A DNA stretch of 64,000 bases from Nocardioides jishulii. Lineage in GTDB: Bacteria > Actinomycetota > Actinomycetes > Propionibacteriales > Nocardioidaceae. Both the position numbers and the translations under genes were made by a program. Of this stretch, positions 8,038 to 15,089 are shown piece after piece. How positions within the stretch are numbered: position 1 is the stretch's first letter; every line of letters starts with the position of its first letter. Below the pieces are notes generated by a model, which made no database searches, was not told the origin of the DNA, and was given only the letters and a program-made list of their open reading frames with translations. The stretch spans positions 2,542,001 through 2,606,000 of the forward strand of contig NZ_CP040748.1 in the NCBI RefSeq assembly GCF_006007965.1. Reading direction: 5' to 3'.

Positions 8038-9453
8038 TCACTGGTCGCGCCACTCCTCGGAGTCCGTCCCGAGCCCGTCGCTGAGGGAGTAGCGAGGGGC
8101 CACGAGGCCGCGGGCGCCGCGGGCGTTGACGACCGTCCAGTTGAAGCCGTGCGTGTGGTTGCGCCACAGGTCGCCCCAGTTGTCGGCGTACTGCCGGTAG
8201 AGCGCGGGGCTGAAGATCCGCAGGATCAGCTCGTCGCCGTACTGGCCGCCGTTCTGGAAGTTGCTGGATCCGGTGACGACCATCTTCCGGTTGCGCACGC
8301 CGTCGTAGTGGCCGTTGACCATCATGATCTTGGCGTGGCTGTAGAGGTCGATCTCCTTGTCGCCGTCGGTGTCGAAGCCGGTGCTGCGGAAGGGCACACG
8401 ACCGCGCTTGGTCGGACGGGCGAAGATGTCGCGCACCTTCTTGCCGGCGAAGCCGACGTGGATCTTGACGTCACAGCCGCGGTGGTGGAGGTCCCAGAGC
8501 TTGTTGGCGATCATCGCACCACGGTCACCGTCCCAGGCGTGCATGTTGACGCGGACGATCGTGCGGCCGGAGTTGGTCTTGGCGCCGGTGCACTTCACGG
8601 GCGCGAGCAGCTTGACGATCGGGTCGCGGGCACGGGTCCAGCGCGTCTTGCGCGTCGCCTTCTTGCGGGCGAACGGCATGACCTCGAGCTGGAACCGCTT
8701 GCCGATGGCGTACTTGCGGTAGGAGTTCTTGAGCACCCGGTCCGCGCGCATCTCGTCGAAGACCTCGTTGAGCACGCTGTGGAACCGCTTGTTGTCGTTG
8801 ACCGTGAGCAGGTCGTTGAACTGGTTCAGCGAGCCGTTGAGCTTCATGTTGAGCGAGCCCAGCATCACGACGTGCTTCGCCCCGCCGGTGCGGGTGAAGA
8901 GGATGAACTTGCTGTGCTGCACGTCGCCGTCACCACGGCAGGCCGACTTGCACTGGTAGTGGAACTGGCGACGCTGGACGACCTTCTTGTGCTTCTTGCC
9001 CTTCTTGTCGGTCCAGGTGCGCGTGACGGTGCGGTTGCCCAGGGCCTTGCGCAGCTTGCGCTGCGCCGGGGGGAACTCGTGGTTGTTGACGATCACCTGC
9101 ACGAAGACGCCGCGCTTCTTCGCGGCGATGAGGGCGTCGGCCACCTGGTGACGGTCGAAGGAGAACATCGCCATCTTGATGGTCGACCCCGGCTTCGCCC
9201 GGTTGATCGCGGCGATGACCTGGTTCTCCAGACGCAGCTGGCGCTCGCCGCCGACGCGCGGGGTGTTGAACTTGGCACCCGCGTCAGGCTTCCACGGCTT
9301 CTTCGCGGCGGGCACGGTCGACCCGGCAGGCGCCGCCTGAGCAGGCGCACCGAGCATGGCGCCGACGAGCGCCACCGGCAGGAGGATCGCGGCGACGCGC
9401 GCACACACGTTCCTCGTGCGGGCGCGGTCACGACGTACGAGCTGGCTGAACAT
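8038..9453 (-). CDS. Secreted phospholipase D-like protein
   Basis: 471 aa. An Arg-rich N-terminus, a hydrophobic core (about 20-35) and APAQAAPA form a Sec signal peptide. Two PLD half-sites follow: H180-S-K182 with GSLN (199-202), and H373-A-K375 with GSSN (395-398). The fold should be a phosphodiesterase acting outside the cell, on lipids, nucleic acids or surface polymers. The usual Asp of each HxKx4D motif is replaced (Thr and Asn), so activity is uncertain. The basic segment around 140-165 and cysteines near 168-172 are lineage features. Start at ATG 9453 fits a leaderless promoter. Neighbouring secreted EEP proteins suggest a common extracellular phosphodiester substrate (inference). 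Confidence 0.85.
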   Translation of the reverse strand: MFSQLVRRDRARTRNVCARVAAILLPVALVGAMLGAPAQAAPAGSTVPAAKKPWKPDAGAKFNTPRVGGERQLRLENQVIAAINRAKPGSTIKMAMFSFDRHQVADALIAAKKRGVFVQVIVNNHEFPPAQRKLRKALGNRTVTRTWTDKKGKKHKKVVQRRQFHYQCKSACRGDGDVQHSKFILFTRTGGAKHVVMLGSLNMKLNGSLNQFNDLLTVNDNKRFHSVLNEVFDEMRADRVLKNSYRKYAIGKRFQLEVMPFARKKATRKTRWTRARDPIVKLLAPVKCTGAKTNSGRTIVRVNMHAWDGDRGAMIANKLWDLHHRGCDVKIHVGFAGKKVRDIFARPTKRGRVPFRSTGFDTDGDKEIDLYSHAKIMMVNGHYDGVRNRKMVVTGSSNFQNGGQYGDELILRIFSPALYRQYADNWGDLWRNHTHGFNWTVVNARGARGLVAPRYSLSDGLGTDSEEWRDQ

Positions 9454-9460
9454 GGCTACG

Positions 9461-9466
9461 ACGATA
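9461..9466 (-). promoter_or_regulatory. -10 element (TATCGT), leaderless PLD-like gene
   Basis: TANNNT hexamer on the minus strand, 7 bases before the ATG at 9453. Confidence 0.45.
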
Positions 9467-9547
9467 CCGAGGAATCGTCGTCAAGCAGATTTCGGCGACA
9501 GGACCATCCGGTGGCGCCCGGCGTGTCCGTCCTCGGCCCCACGCGCC

Positions 9548-10657
9548 TCAGGAGTTCCGCAGACGGTCCCATCTGCCGCGTACGCGAGAGAGCAGCGAGC
9601 CGTCGGCGACGGCAAGTGCGGGGGCGACCGCAGGGGTGGCATTGCGGGCGACCGTCCGGTCGCGGACGTCGTGGAGCATGGTGCCCACCAGCTCGGCGAG
9701 CGCGTCCGCCACCTCGAGCGGGGTGACCGACCCGACCGTGCGGTCCCCCGACGGAGAGGTGGGCCCGGCGAGCCTGGCGGGGTCGCCCACCACGTCGATG
9801 CCACGTTCGGTGACCAGCTGGTGGGCCCGCAGGCTCCGCTCGCGGCACTCCTCGAAGAGGTCGTCGTCGAGCAGCAGGCGGCCGCCCCCGGACTGGCGGG
9901 CGAGGTGGTCCTCCCCGAGGTAGCCACGCAGCCACTCTCCGCGCTCGAGGGCGGTGTCGAAGCCGGTGCGGTGGGCGTTGACCTTGCGCAACGCCTCGAC
10001 CTGGACGACGCCCAGGGACTGGTTGAGCGGACGCTGCGGCATCACGCACCGACCCTGGAGACCGATCGTGCGGGCGAACTGGTGCCAGTGCTGGTCCGGT
10101 CCCTCGGACCGGTCGGGCACGGGCAGCACGTGGATGCGCTCGGCGTCGACCACCGGGAGCCAACGCCGCAGCACCTGCTCCAGGTCCCAGACCCACCAGC
10201 CGAAGTGGCCCCCCTGCTGGTCCCGCTCGGCGGTGCTGCGCAGACCGCGGACCGCACCGTTCTTGACCGACTCCTGCCACCCGGCGGCCAGCATGCCGGC
10301 AGCGTCGCGGGCGGTGACGACCAGGTGGATCTCGGCCGGAGCCAGCCGGTCGGCGGCTCGCTGCGCCTGCTCGGTCGTGGCGGCACTGAAGAACTCGTGG
10401 CTCAGCAGGACCGTGCCGGAGGCCGCCTCGGTCTGCGCCGCCAGCCGCTCCCACGCCCCCGTGGCGCGTGCGTCACGTCGGGCCAGGCTCGGGTCGTCCT
10501 GCATGTCGAGGGCGGCCCACAGGTGCTCACGGTGTCCACGGCCCGGCATGGTGATGCCCTCGGCAGCCAAGGCGTCGGTGTTGGCCCACAGGATCTGCTG
10601 GAGATAGGTGGTGCCGGTCTTGGGCAGGCCCACGTGCCAGTACACCCGCTCAGCCAT
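9548..10657 (-). CDS. Sulfotransferase-like protein 2
   Basis: 369-aa paralog of the protein encoded at 4287-5306. It starts MAERVYWHVGLPKTGTTYLQ, a canonical 5'-phosphosulfate loop (PKTGTTYLQ), and has LVVTARDAAGMLAAGWQESVKNG in the region of the 3'-phosphate site, matching ARD...WQE.VKNG in the first copy. It should transfer sulfate from PAPS to an unknown acceptor. The C-terminal 80 residues are diverged and carry no recognised domain. ATG at 10657 with GGGAGGA upstream. Divergent from the secreted EEP-protein gene (119-bp gap). Confidence 0.82.
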   Translation of the reverse strand: MAERVYWHVGLPKTGTTYLQQILWANTDALAAEGITMPGRGHREHLWAALDMQDDPSLARRDARATGAWERLAAQTEAASGTVLLSHEFFSAATTEQAQRAADRLAPAEIHLVVTARDAAGMLAAGWQESVKNGAVRGLRSTAERDQQGGHFGWWVWDLEQVLRRWLPVVDAERIHVLPVPDRSEGPDQHWHQFARTIGLQGRCVMPQRPLNQSLGVVQVEALRKVNAHRTGFDTALERGEWLRGYLGEDHLARQSGGGRLLLDDDLFEECRERSLRAHQLVTERGIDVVGDPARLAGPTSPSGDRTVGSVTPLEVADALAELVGTMLHDVRDRTVARNATPAVAPALAVADGSLLSRVRGRWDRLRNS

Positions 10658-10764
10658 CGGTCCTCCCTCATCTCGCCCGGGCCACGTCGTGTCGGGGCCC
10701 CAGGACGCGGTTGAGGCTACCGAACGGACTCCTCGACTCCCCCACCCTGCTCCGAGAATCCCGG

Positions 10765-10770
10765 TATCCT
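10765..10770 (+). promoter_or_regulatory. -10 element (TATCCT), leaderless EEP gene 1
   Basis: TANNNT hexamer 6 bases before the GTG at 10777. It supports that start over the in-frame ATG at 10711. Confidence 0.55.
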
Positions 10771-10776
10771 CGCCGG

Positions 10777-11973
10777 GTGACGGGACGCCAGCAGGCCGGG
10801 GCTGGCTCGGCGCGCCATCGCGCGACCGAGCCCTCTGCGCGCCGCGACCCCGCACGGCGTACCCACGTGTGGGGCGTCCGACTCGTCGTCGTCGGGTTGG
10901 TCGCCGGACTGGCGACGGTGCTGGCCACGGCGGTGCTGCCGCTGATCACCTCGCCGGAGGGGCGCGAGGCCTCCGTCTCGGCCGGCGTCGTGACCCGGCG
11001 TACGGACAACACCCAGGTCGACGTGAACACCCCGGCCGACCTGCGCGAGGCCACCCCCACGCCGACCCGGGCCCTCGGCCCTCCCGGCCTCAAGGTGCTG
11101 GACCGCAGGTTCCGCGAGCAGAACATGGTGCGCGTCGACAAGAAGGCCCTCCAGCCCTTCGACTTCCGCGTCGCCTCCTTCAACGTGCTGGGCGCCAGCC
11201 ACACCCAGGGCAAGGGCGCCCGCAAGGGGTACGCCGGCTTCGCGTCCCGCACCCCGGGCGCTGTGGCGCTGATCGAGGCGCACCGCGCGAGCGTCGTGGG
11301 CCTCCAGGAGTTCCAGCACCCCCAGGCCCGTCAGCTCGCCGCCCTGCGCGGCAGCTCGTGGGGCGTCTACCCCGGGCTCCAGCTCGGTGAGGCCCTGTCG
11401 CAGAACTCCATCGCCTGGCGCACCGACACCTGGACCCTGGTCGAGGGCAGGACCATCGGGATCCCCTACTTCGGGGGACGGCCGGTGCAGATGCCGTACG
11501 TCCTGCTGCGGCACCGCGACTCCGGACGTGGGGTCTGGTTCGGCAACTTCCACAACCCCGCTGACATCGGTGGCAACCACGCCGGATGGCGTGCTGCCGC
11601 CGTCCGGATCGAGGCCGACCTCGCCAACCGGTTGGAGGCTGACGGCACGCCCGTCGTGATGACCGGCGACTTCAACGACCGGGCCGAGTTCGCGTGCCCG
11701 TTCAGCGCTCGCAGCGGCATGCACTCCCCCGACGGCGCGGCCACCGTCAACGGGGCCTGCCGTACGCCGTCACGGATGAGCGTCGACTGGATCTTCGGCA
11801 GCGCCACGCTGCAGTGGAGCGACTACGTCCAGGACTGGTCGAGCCGCGACCGACGTCTGAGCGACCACCCGATCATCGTGGGGACCGCGACGGTGCCCAG
11901 CGTCCACGACGCCTCGAAGTGCCAGCGGGCCAAGGCCCGGGCCGGCATGCAGATCTACTGCCCTCGACCGTGA
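10777..11973 (+). CDS. Exported endonuclease/exonuclease/phosphatase (EEP) family protein 1
   Basis: 398 aa. A cytoplasmic Arg-rich lead is followed by one hydrophobic segment (about residues 33-53, VVVGLVAGLATVLATAVLPL), a membrane anchor or uncleaved signal. The EEP domain begins near 125 (RVASFNVLG) and holds the catalytic set: VGLQEF (metal-binding Glu), NFHNPA, the GDFND motif, and LSDHPI with the terminal His. EEP enzymes cleave phosphodiesters or phosphomonoesters in DNA, lipids or sugars; the substrate here is unknown. Paralog of the N-terminal half of the product of 15090-16991. GTG start supported by the leaderless -10; a 7-bp hairpin follows the stop. Confidence 0.87.
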   Translation: MTGRQQAGAGSARHRATEPSARRDPARRTHVWGVRLVVVGLVAGLATVLATAVLPLITSPEGREASVSAGVVTRRTDNTQVDVNTPADLREATPTPTRALGPPGLKVLDRRFREQNMVRVDKKALQPFDFRVASFNVLGASHTQGKGARKGYAGFASRTPGAVALIEAHRASVVGLQEFQHPQARQLAALRGSSWGVYPGLQLGEALSQNSIAWRTDTWTLVEGRTIGIPYFGGRPVQMPYVLLRHRDSGRGVWFGNFHNPADIGGNHAGWRAAAVRIEADLANRLEADGTPVVMTGDFNDRAEFACPFSARSGMHSPDGAATVNGACRTPSRMSVDWIFGSATLQWSDYVQDWSSRDRRLSDHPIIVGTATVPSVHDASKCQRAKARAGMQIYCPRP

Positions 11974-11985
11974 CGCGGTGGGGGC

Positions 11986-12003
11986 CGGCGGCTTCAGCCG
12001 CCG
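11986..12003. terminator. Short hairpin between convergent genes
   Basis: CGGCGGC-TTCA-GCCGCCG, a 7-bp GC stem with a TTCA tetraloop, starting 13 bases after the EEP stop codon and before the convergent small gene. No T-tract. Confidence 0.5.
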
Positions 12004-12022
12004 ACCTGCCCTCACGCAGCCC

Positions 12023-12268
12023 TCACTGGGAGCTGTCGCGCCCCACGCGGTCTCCGGCCATCGTCGAGTCGACCTCGTTGCGGTAGCGGGCGAGGAGCTG
12101 ACGCGCCCCTTCCTCGTCGCGCTCGGCCAGCGGCACGAGCAGCTCCGTCACCACGTCGACCAGCTCGGCGAGACGCATGTTGAGCTGCCGGCTCTCCTGG
12201 ATCTCCTTCTCGAGCACCTCCACCCGTGCTCGGAGGTCCGAGTTGAGCAACCGCTTCACCTTGTCCAT
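12023..12268 (-). CDS. Small coiled-coil protein resembling DUF6752
   Basis: 81 aa, mostly helical and charged: MDKVKRLLNSDLRARVEVLE and LNMRLAELVDVVTELLVPLAER form two likely heptad-repeat helices. It resembles the short DUF6752 module found next to surface-polysaccharide enzymes in Nocardioides-like genomes (from memory, moderate certainty). Its start overlaps the end of the LicD-methyltransferase gene by 13 bp, so translation is probably coupled and the two proteins may interact. No membrane segment or catalytic motif. Confidence 0.7.
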   Translation of the reverse strand: MDKVKRLLNSDLRARVEVLEKEIQESRQLNMRLAELVDVVTELLVPLAERDEEGARQLLARYRNEVDSTMAGDRVGRDSSQ

Positions 12269-13827
12269 GACACCGCCATCCTGTCGATACTGACGCCAGC
12301 CGTAGCGGCGTTGCCGGCGACGCCGGCCTCCTCCTCCGACAAGCGGGCCAGGTCGACGACCTTCCCACCTGCCGCCGCCACGAGGGCGCGTACGTCCTCG
12401 GTGGAGCGGGCACGCAGCCCTCTCGCCGCGGAAAAGCTGGTCCTCGTCGTGTAGTACTGCAGGTACAGCGTGCCGGTGTCGCGCGCGACGAGCTTGGCGA
12501 TCCTCAGCACACCCTCGCGGGCCAACGGCGTGGCCGAGTCGAGCAGGTGGTGCGCCATCAGCACGCGAGGGCCGGGACGACGTACCAGCTCGGCGCCGGT
12601 CGCCAGCGTCGAGCGCAGGTCACCGAAGTTGCACCAGAGGAAGTCGGGGTCCACGCCTTCGGCCTCGCTCTTGCGCATGGCCGAGCGCAGCGAAGGAGGG
12701 AAGTGGTCCAGGCCCACGGCGTCCAGGCCCTGGCCGGAGAGCCAGCGGGCGTCACCGCCGCCACCGCACCCCAGGTCGACGACGAGTCCGGCGTCGGGGT
12801 GCTGGGCGGCGACGTGGCGGGCGAGGCCGCTCGGCTTCGGCCCGGTGCCCTTGAGCCGTCCCTCGCGCAACGCCGTCCACCGCTGGTCCAGGCCGGCCCG
12901 CATCCCACGGAACCAGCCGTTGAGGCGGCGGTGGGTCGACTCGGGGGTGGTGAACTTGAAGGCAGGGTCGGGGACCCGCCACGAGGGGCCGTACATGGCC
13001 ACCAACAGGTGCTCGGGCTCAGCGGGAGCCGGGAAGGTCCGGCCGGCGAGGGTGACCTCGCTGCGGGGATAGAGCCACTCGCGGCGGAAGGGCGCTCCGA
13101 CCTCCCCCATCAGGTAGAGCATGTCGCCGAGCATGAAGCCCCCGAAGACGTCGAGGCCTCGCCGGGTCCCGTCGGCCTCGGCCACCGAGACCTTGAGGCC
13201 CAGGCCGCTGTAGCGGTCGACCGGGTAGCCCATACGCTCGAGGCGTCGCTGCAGCTGCATCGACTCGATGATCGCGTCGACCGGCGTGGTCGCGGAGCTG
13301 ACGTAGCCGAGGTCGGCGTCGGAGTCGTGACCGATGAAGTTGCCCTGCCGCACAGCCCCCAGGAGCGTCCCGTAGGCGACGAACGGCTCGACACCGGCGG
13401 CCTCGAGGACCTGGATGACGGTCTCCATGGAGTCCAGCAACGGGGCGGTCTGGTCGGAGTCCTGGTCGCCGAAGAGGCGGCTCAGACGCATCGACTTGTC
13501 CAGCCCCATGGGGTTGCCCTCGGCGTCGGCGACGCGCACCTCCCCCTCGCCCGACCCCAGGACGGCGGTCGTGGTGGCCAGCACCTCGCCGGTGGCGGAG
13601 TCGGTCAGCGACACCTGCACCGTGCCGTCGAGGAAGCGCTTCAGCACCGGCGGCCAGGGCATCAGCCGCTGGTTGCCCCGGCCCTGCGTGTCACGCAGCA
13701 GCCAGAACGAGAAGACCCGCTTGCCCTCGAAGAGGACGTCGACGGGGACGTCCTCGGTCGTCACGAACGACACCCCCCGGTCGTCGACGTCGAGCCGCTG
13801 GACGCGTCGACCTGTTGTCATCTCCAC
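12256..13827 (-). CDS. LicD-family transferase fused to a SAM methyltransferase
   Basis: 523-aa two-domain protein. Residues about 130-300 are LicD/FKRP-like: AYGTLLGAVRQGNFIGHDSDADLGY (152-175), with GTLLGAVR and an Asp-x-Asp metal motif as in phosphocholine or ribitol-phosphate transferases. Residues about 335-520 are a class I methyltransferase with LVVDLGCGGGGDARWL (348-363) and GLDAVGLD. The first 110 residues are a beta-rich domain I do not recognise. Predicted role: adding a phospho-linked group to a surface glycan, plus methylation (inference). GTG start at 13827 with a leaderless -10. Shares a 70-bp divergent promoter region with glycosyltransferase 2. Confidence 0.8.
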   Translation of the reverse strand: MEMTTGRRVQRLDVDDRGVSFVTTEDVPVDVLFEGKRVFSFWLLRDTQGRGNQRLMPWPPVLKRFLDGTVQVSLTDSATGEVLATTTAVLGSGEGEVRVADAEGNPMGLDKSMRLSRLFGDQDSDQTAPLLDSMETVIQVLEAAGVEPFVAYGTLLGAVRQGNFIGHDSDADLGYVSSATTPVDAIIESMQLQRRLERMGYPVDRYSGLGLKVSVAEADGTRRGLDVFGGFMLGDMLYLMGEVGAPFRREWLYPRSEVTLAGRTFPAPAEPEHLLVAMYGPSWRVPDPAFKFTTPESTHRRLNGWFRGMRAGLDQRWTALREGRLKGTGPKPSGLARHVAAQHPDAGLVVDLGCGGGGDARWLSGQGLDAVGLDHFPPSLRSAMRKSEAEGVDPDFLWCNFGDLRSTLATGAELVRRPGPRVLMAHHLLDSATPLAREGVLRIAKLVARDTGTLYLQYYTTRTSFSAARGLRARSTEDVRALVAAAGGKVVDLARLSEEEAGVAGNAATAGVSIDRMAVSWTR

Positions 13828-13833
13828 CCGGCC

Positions 13834-13839
13834 AGCCTA
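13834..13839 (-). promoter_or_regulatory. -10 element (TAGGCT), leaderless LicD-methyltransferase
   Basis: TANNNT hexamer on the minus strand, 6 bases before the GTG at 13827. Confidence 0.55.
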
Positions 13840-13885
13840 TCGGTCACGAACCTTGCGTCCGCGCCCCCGCACCCACCGCCCTCGG

Positions 13886-13891
13886 TAGAAT
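13886..13891 (+). promoter_or_regulatory. -10 element (TAGAAT), leaderless glycosyltransferase 2
   Basis: TANNNT hexamer 6 bases before the GTG at 13898. With the element at 13834-13839 it makes a divergent leaderless pair. Confidence 0.6.
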
Positions 13892-13897
13892 GGGCGG

Positions 13898-14956
13898 GTG
13901 ATCGTCACCGTCAGCACTGTGAAGGACCACCTGTCGAACGTGCAGCGGTTCGTGGAGGGCAACCTCGACGGCGGCGTCGACCACATGGTGGTCTTCCTCG
14001 ACGCGCGCGCCCCCAAGGTGCGGCGGTGGCTCGACTCCCGCCCCGAGGTCACGGCCGTCGTCGCCGACCGGCCGTGGTGGGGCGGTCAGCGTCCTGCCCT
14101 GCTCAACCGCCGACAGAACATCAACGCCAACATGGCGCGCGTGGTCCTGGCCGACCTGGGGTGGGCGCAGTGGCTCTTCCACGTCGACGCCGACGAGGTG
14201 CTCCGGCTCGACCGCGACCAGCTGGCGCGGGTCCCTGCTGGCGAGCCGGCCGTGGGGGTCCCCCCGCTGGAGGTCGTGAGCGTCGCCGAGCCGGACGGCC
14301 CGCCGACGCTCTTCAAGCGCCTGCTCGACGACGACCAGCTCCACCTCCTCACTGCGCTCGGCCTGCTGGCCGAGCCCACCAACTCCCGCTACTTCCGCAG
14401 CCACGTCGCGGGCAAGGTCGGCGTCCGCCCCGGCGCCGAGGTGTGGCTCGGCATCCACAAGGCCACCGACGCGACGGGCCGCCGCCTCACGCTCGCGCTG
14501 CCCCCGGGCCAGGAGATGCTCCACTACGAGGCGTTCTCGCGTGAGGACTTCGTGCGCAAGTGGGTCGCGATGGTCGGCTCAGGCCCCAACGTCAACTTCG
14601 GCGCCCACCGGATGGGCCTGGCCAAGGCGCTGCGGGCGCTCGTCGACATGGAGCTGGACGACGAGACCCGGGCGCGTTACCTGGCACGGTTCTACGACCT
14701 CCACATGGCTGACCCGGCGGACGACCTCGAGGCGCTCGGCCTCCTGGAGCACCGCCCCCCGATGTCGCACGGGCACCAGCCGCAGGTCCTCGACGAGGCT
14801 CGCCGACGTGAGCTGCGCACGGCGCTGGAGGCGTGGCGTACGCAGGACAAGACGCGCCTCGTCCCCCCGAAGGACCCCACCAAGGGCGACGCCGCGCGCG
14901 GCGCCACCGGCAGCCTGACGGAGAAGGTGCGCAGCCGCCTGCAGCGCAAGGGCTGA
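13898..14956 (+). CDS. Family 2-type glycosyltransferase 2 (paralog)
   Basis: 352-aa paralog of the glycosyltransferase at 5418-6548, beginning MIVTVSTVKDHLSNVQRF. It shares VDHMVVFLDA, WWGGQRPALLNRRQNINANM and WLFHVDADEVLRLD, whose DAD is the probable metal/nucleotide-sugar site, and YFRSHVAGKVGVRPG. Cytosolic, no membrane segment. Donor and acceptor unknown. It sits divergently beside the LicD-methyltransferase, so both probably act on one glycan (inference). GTG start with leaderless -10; tandem hairpins follow the stop. Confidence 0.82.
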   Translation: MIVTVSTVKDHLSNVQRFVEGNLDGGVDHMVVFLDARAPKVRRWLDSRPEVTAVVADRPWWGGQRPALLNRRQNINANMARVVLADLGWAQWLFHVDADEVLRLDRDQLARVPAGEPAVGVPPLEVVSVAEPDGPPTLFKRLLDDDQLHLLTALGLLAEPTNSRYFRSHVAGKVGVRPGAEVWLGIHKATDATGRRLTLALPPGQEMLHYEAFSREDFVRKWVAMVGSGPNVNFGAHRMGLAKALRALVDMELDDETRARYLARFYDLHMADPADDLEALGLLEHRPPMSHGHQPQVLDEARRRELRTALEAWRTQDKTRLVPPKDPTKGDAARGATGSLTEKVRSRLQRKG

Positions 14957-14969
14957 CCACCACGTCCGC

Positions 14970-15008
14970 GCCGGCGTGACGCCGGCCTCCTGACGCCTCG
15001 AGGCGTCA
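14970..15008 (+). terminator. Tandem hairpins after glycosyltransferase 2
   Basis: First hairpin GCCGGCG-TGA-CGCCGGC (14970-14986, 7-bp stem). Second is an 18-base perfect palindrome TGACGCCTC/GAGGCGTCA (14991-15008). Together they probably end transcription before the EEP gene 2 promoter. Confidence 0.6.
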
Positions 15009-15036
15009 TCTGGCGTCAAGAACACCACTCGCTCGT

Positions 15037-15054
15037 GCCACATGGGTCACACTG
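15037..15054 (+). promoter_or_regulatory. Candidate MtrA-box-like double repeat upstream of EEP gene 2
   Basis: GCCACATGG directly followed by GTCACACTG: two 9-bp half-sites with [GC]CACA starting 9 bp apart, 36 bp upstream of the start codon. The same arrangement occurs at 54629-54646. As I remember it, mycobacterial MtrA boxes are 9-bp direct repeats like GTCACAgcg, and mtrA is in this window. Binding is inference. Confidence 0.4.
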
Positions 15055-15089
15055 GGTGTTGCACTGCTGTCCCCGGAAGGCCCTCCCTC

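Noticed and set aside
8026..8045. Double GGTCACT repeat as another MtrA-like site
   Set aside because: Spacing is 12 bp rather than 9, it lacks CACATG, and it is at the 3' end of the PLD-like gene.
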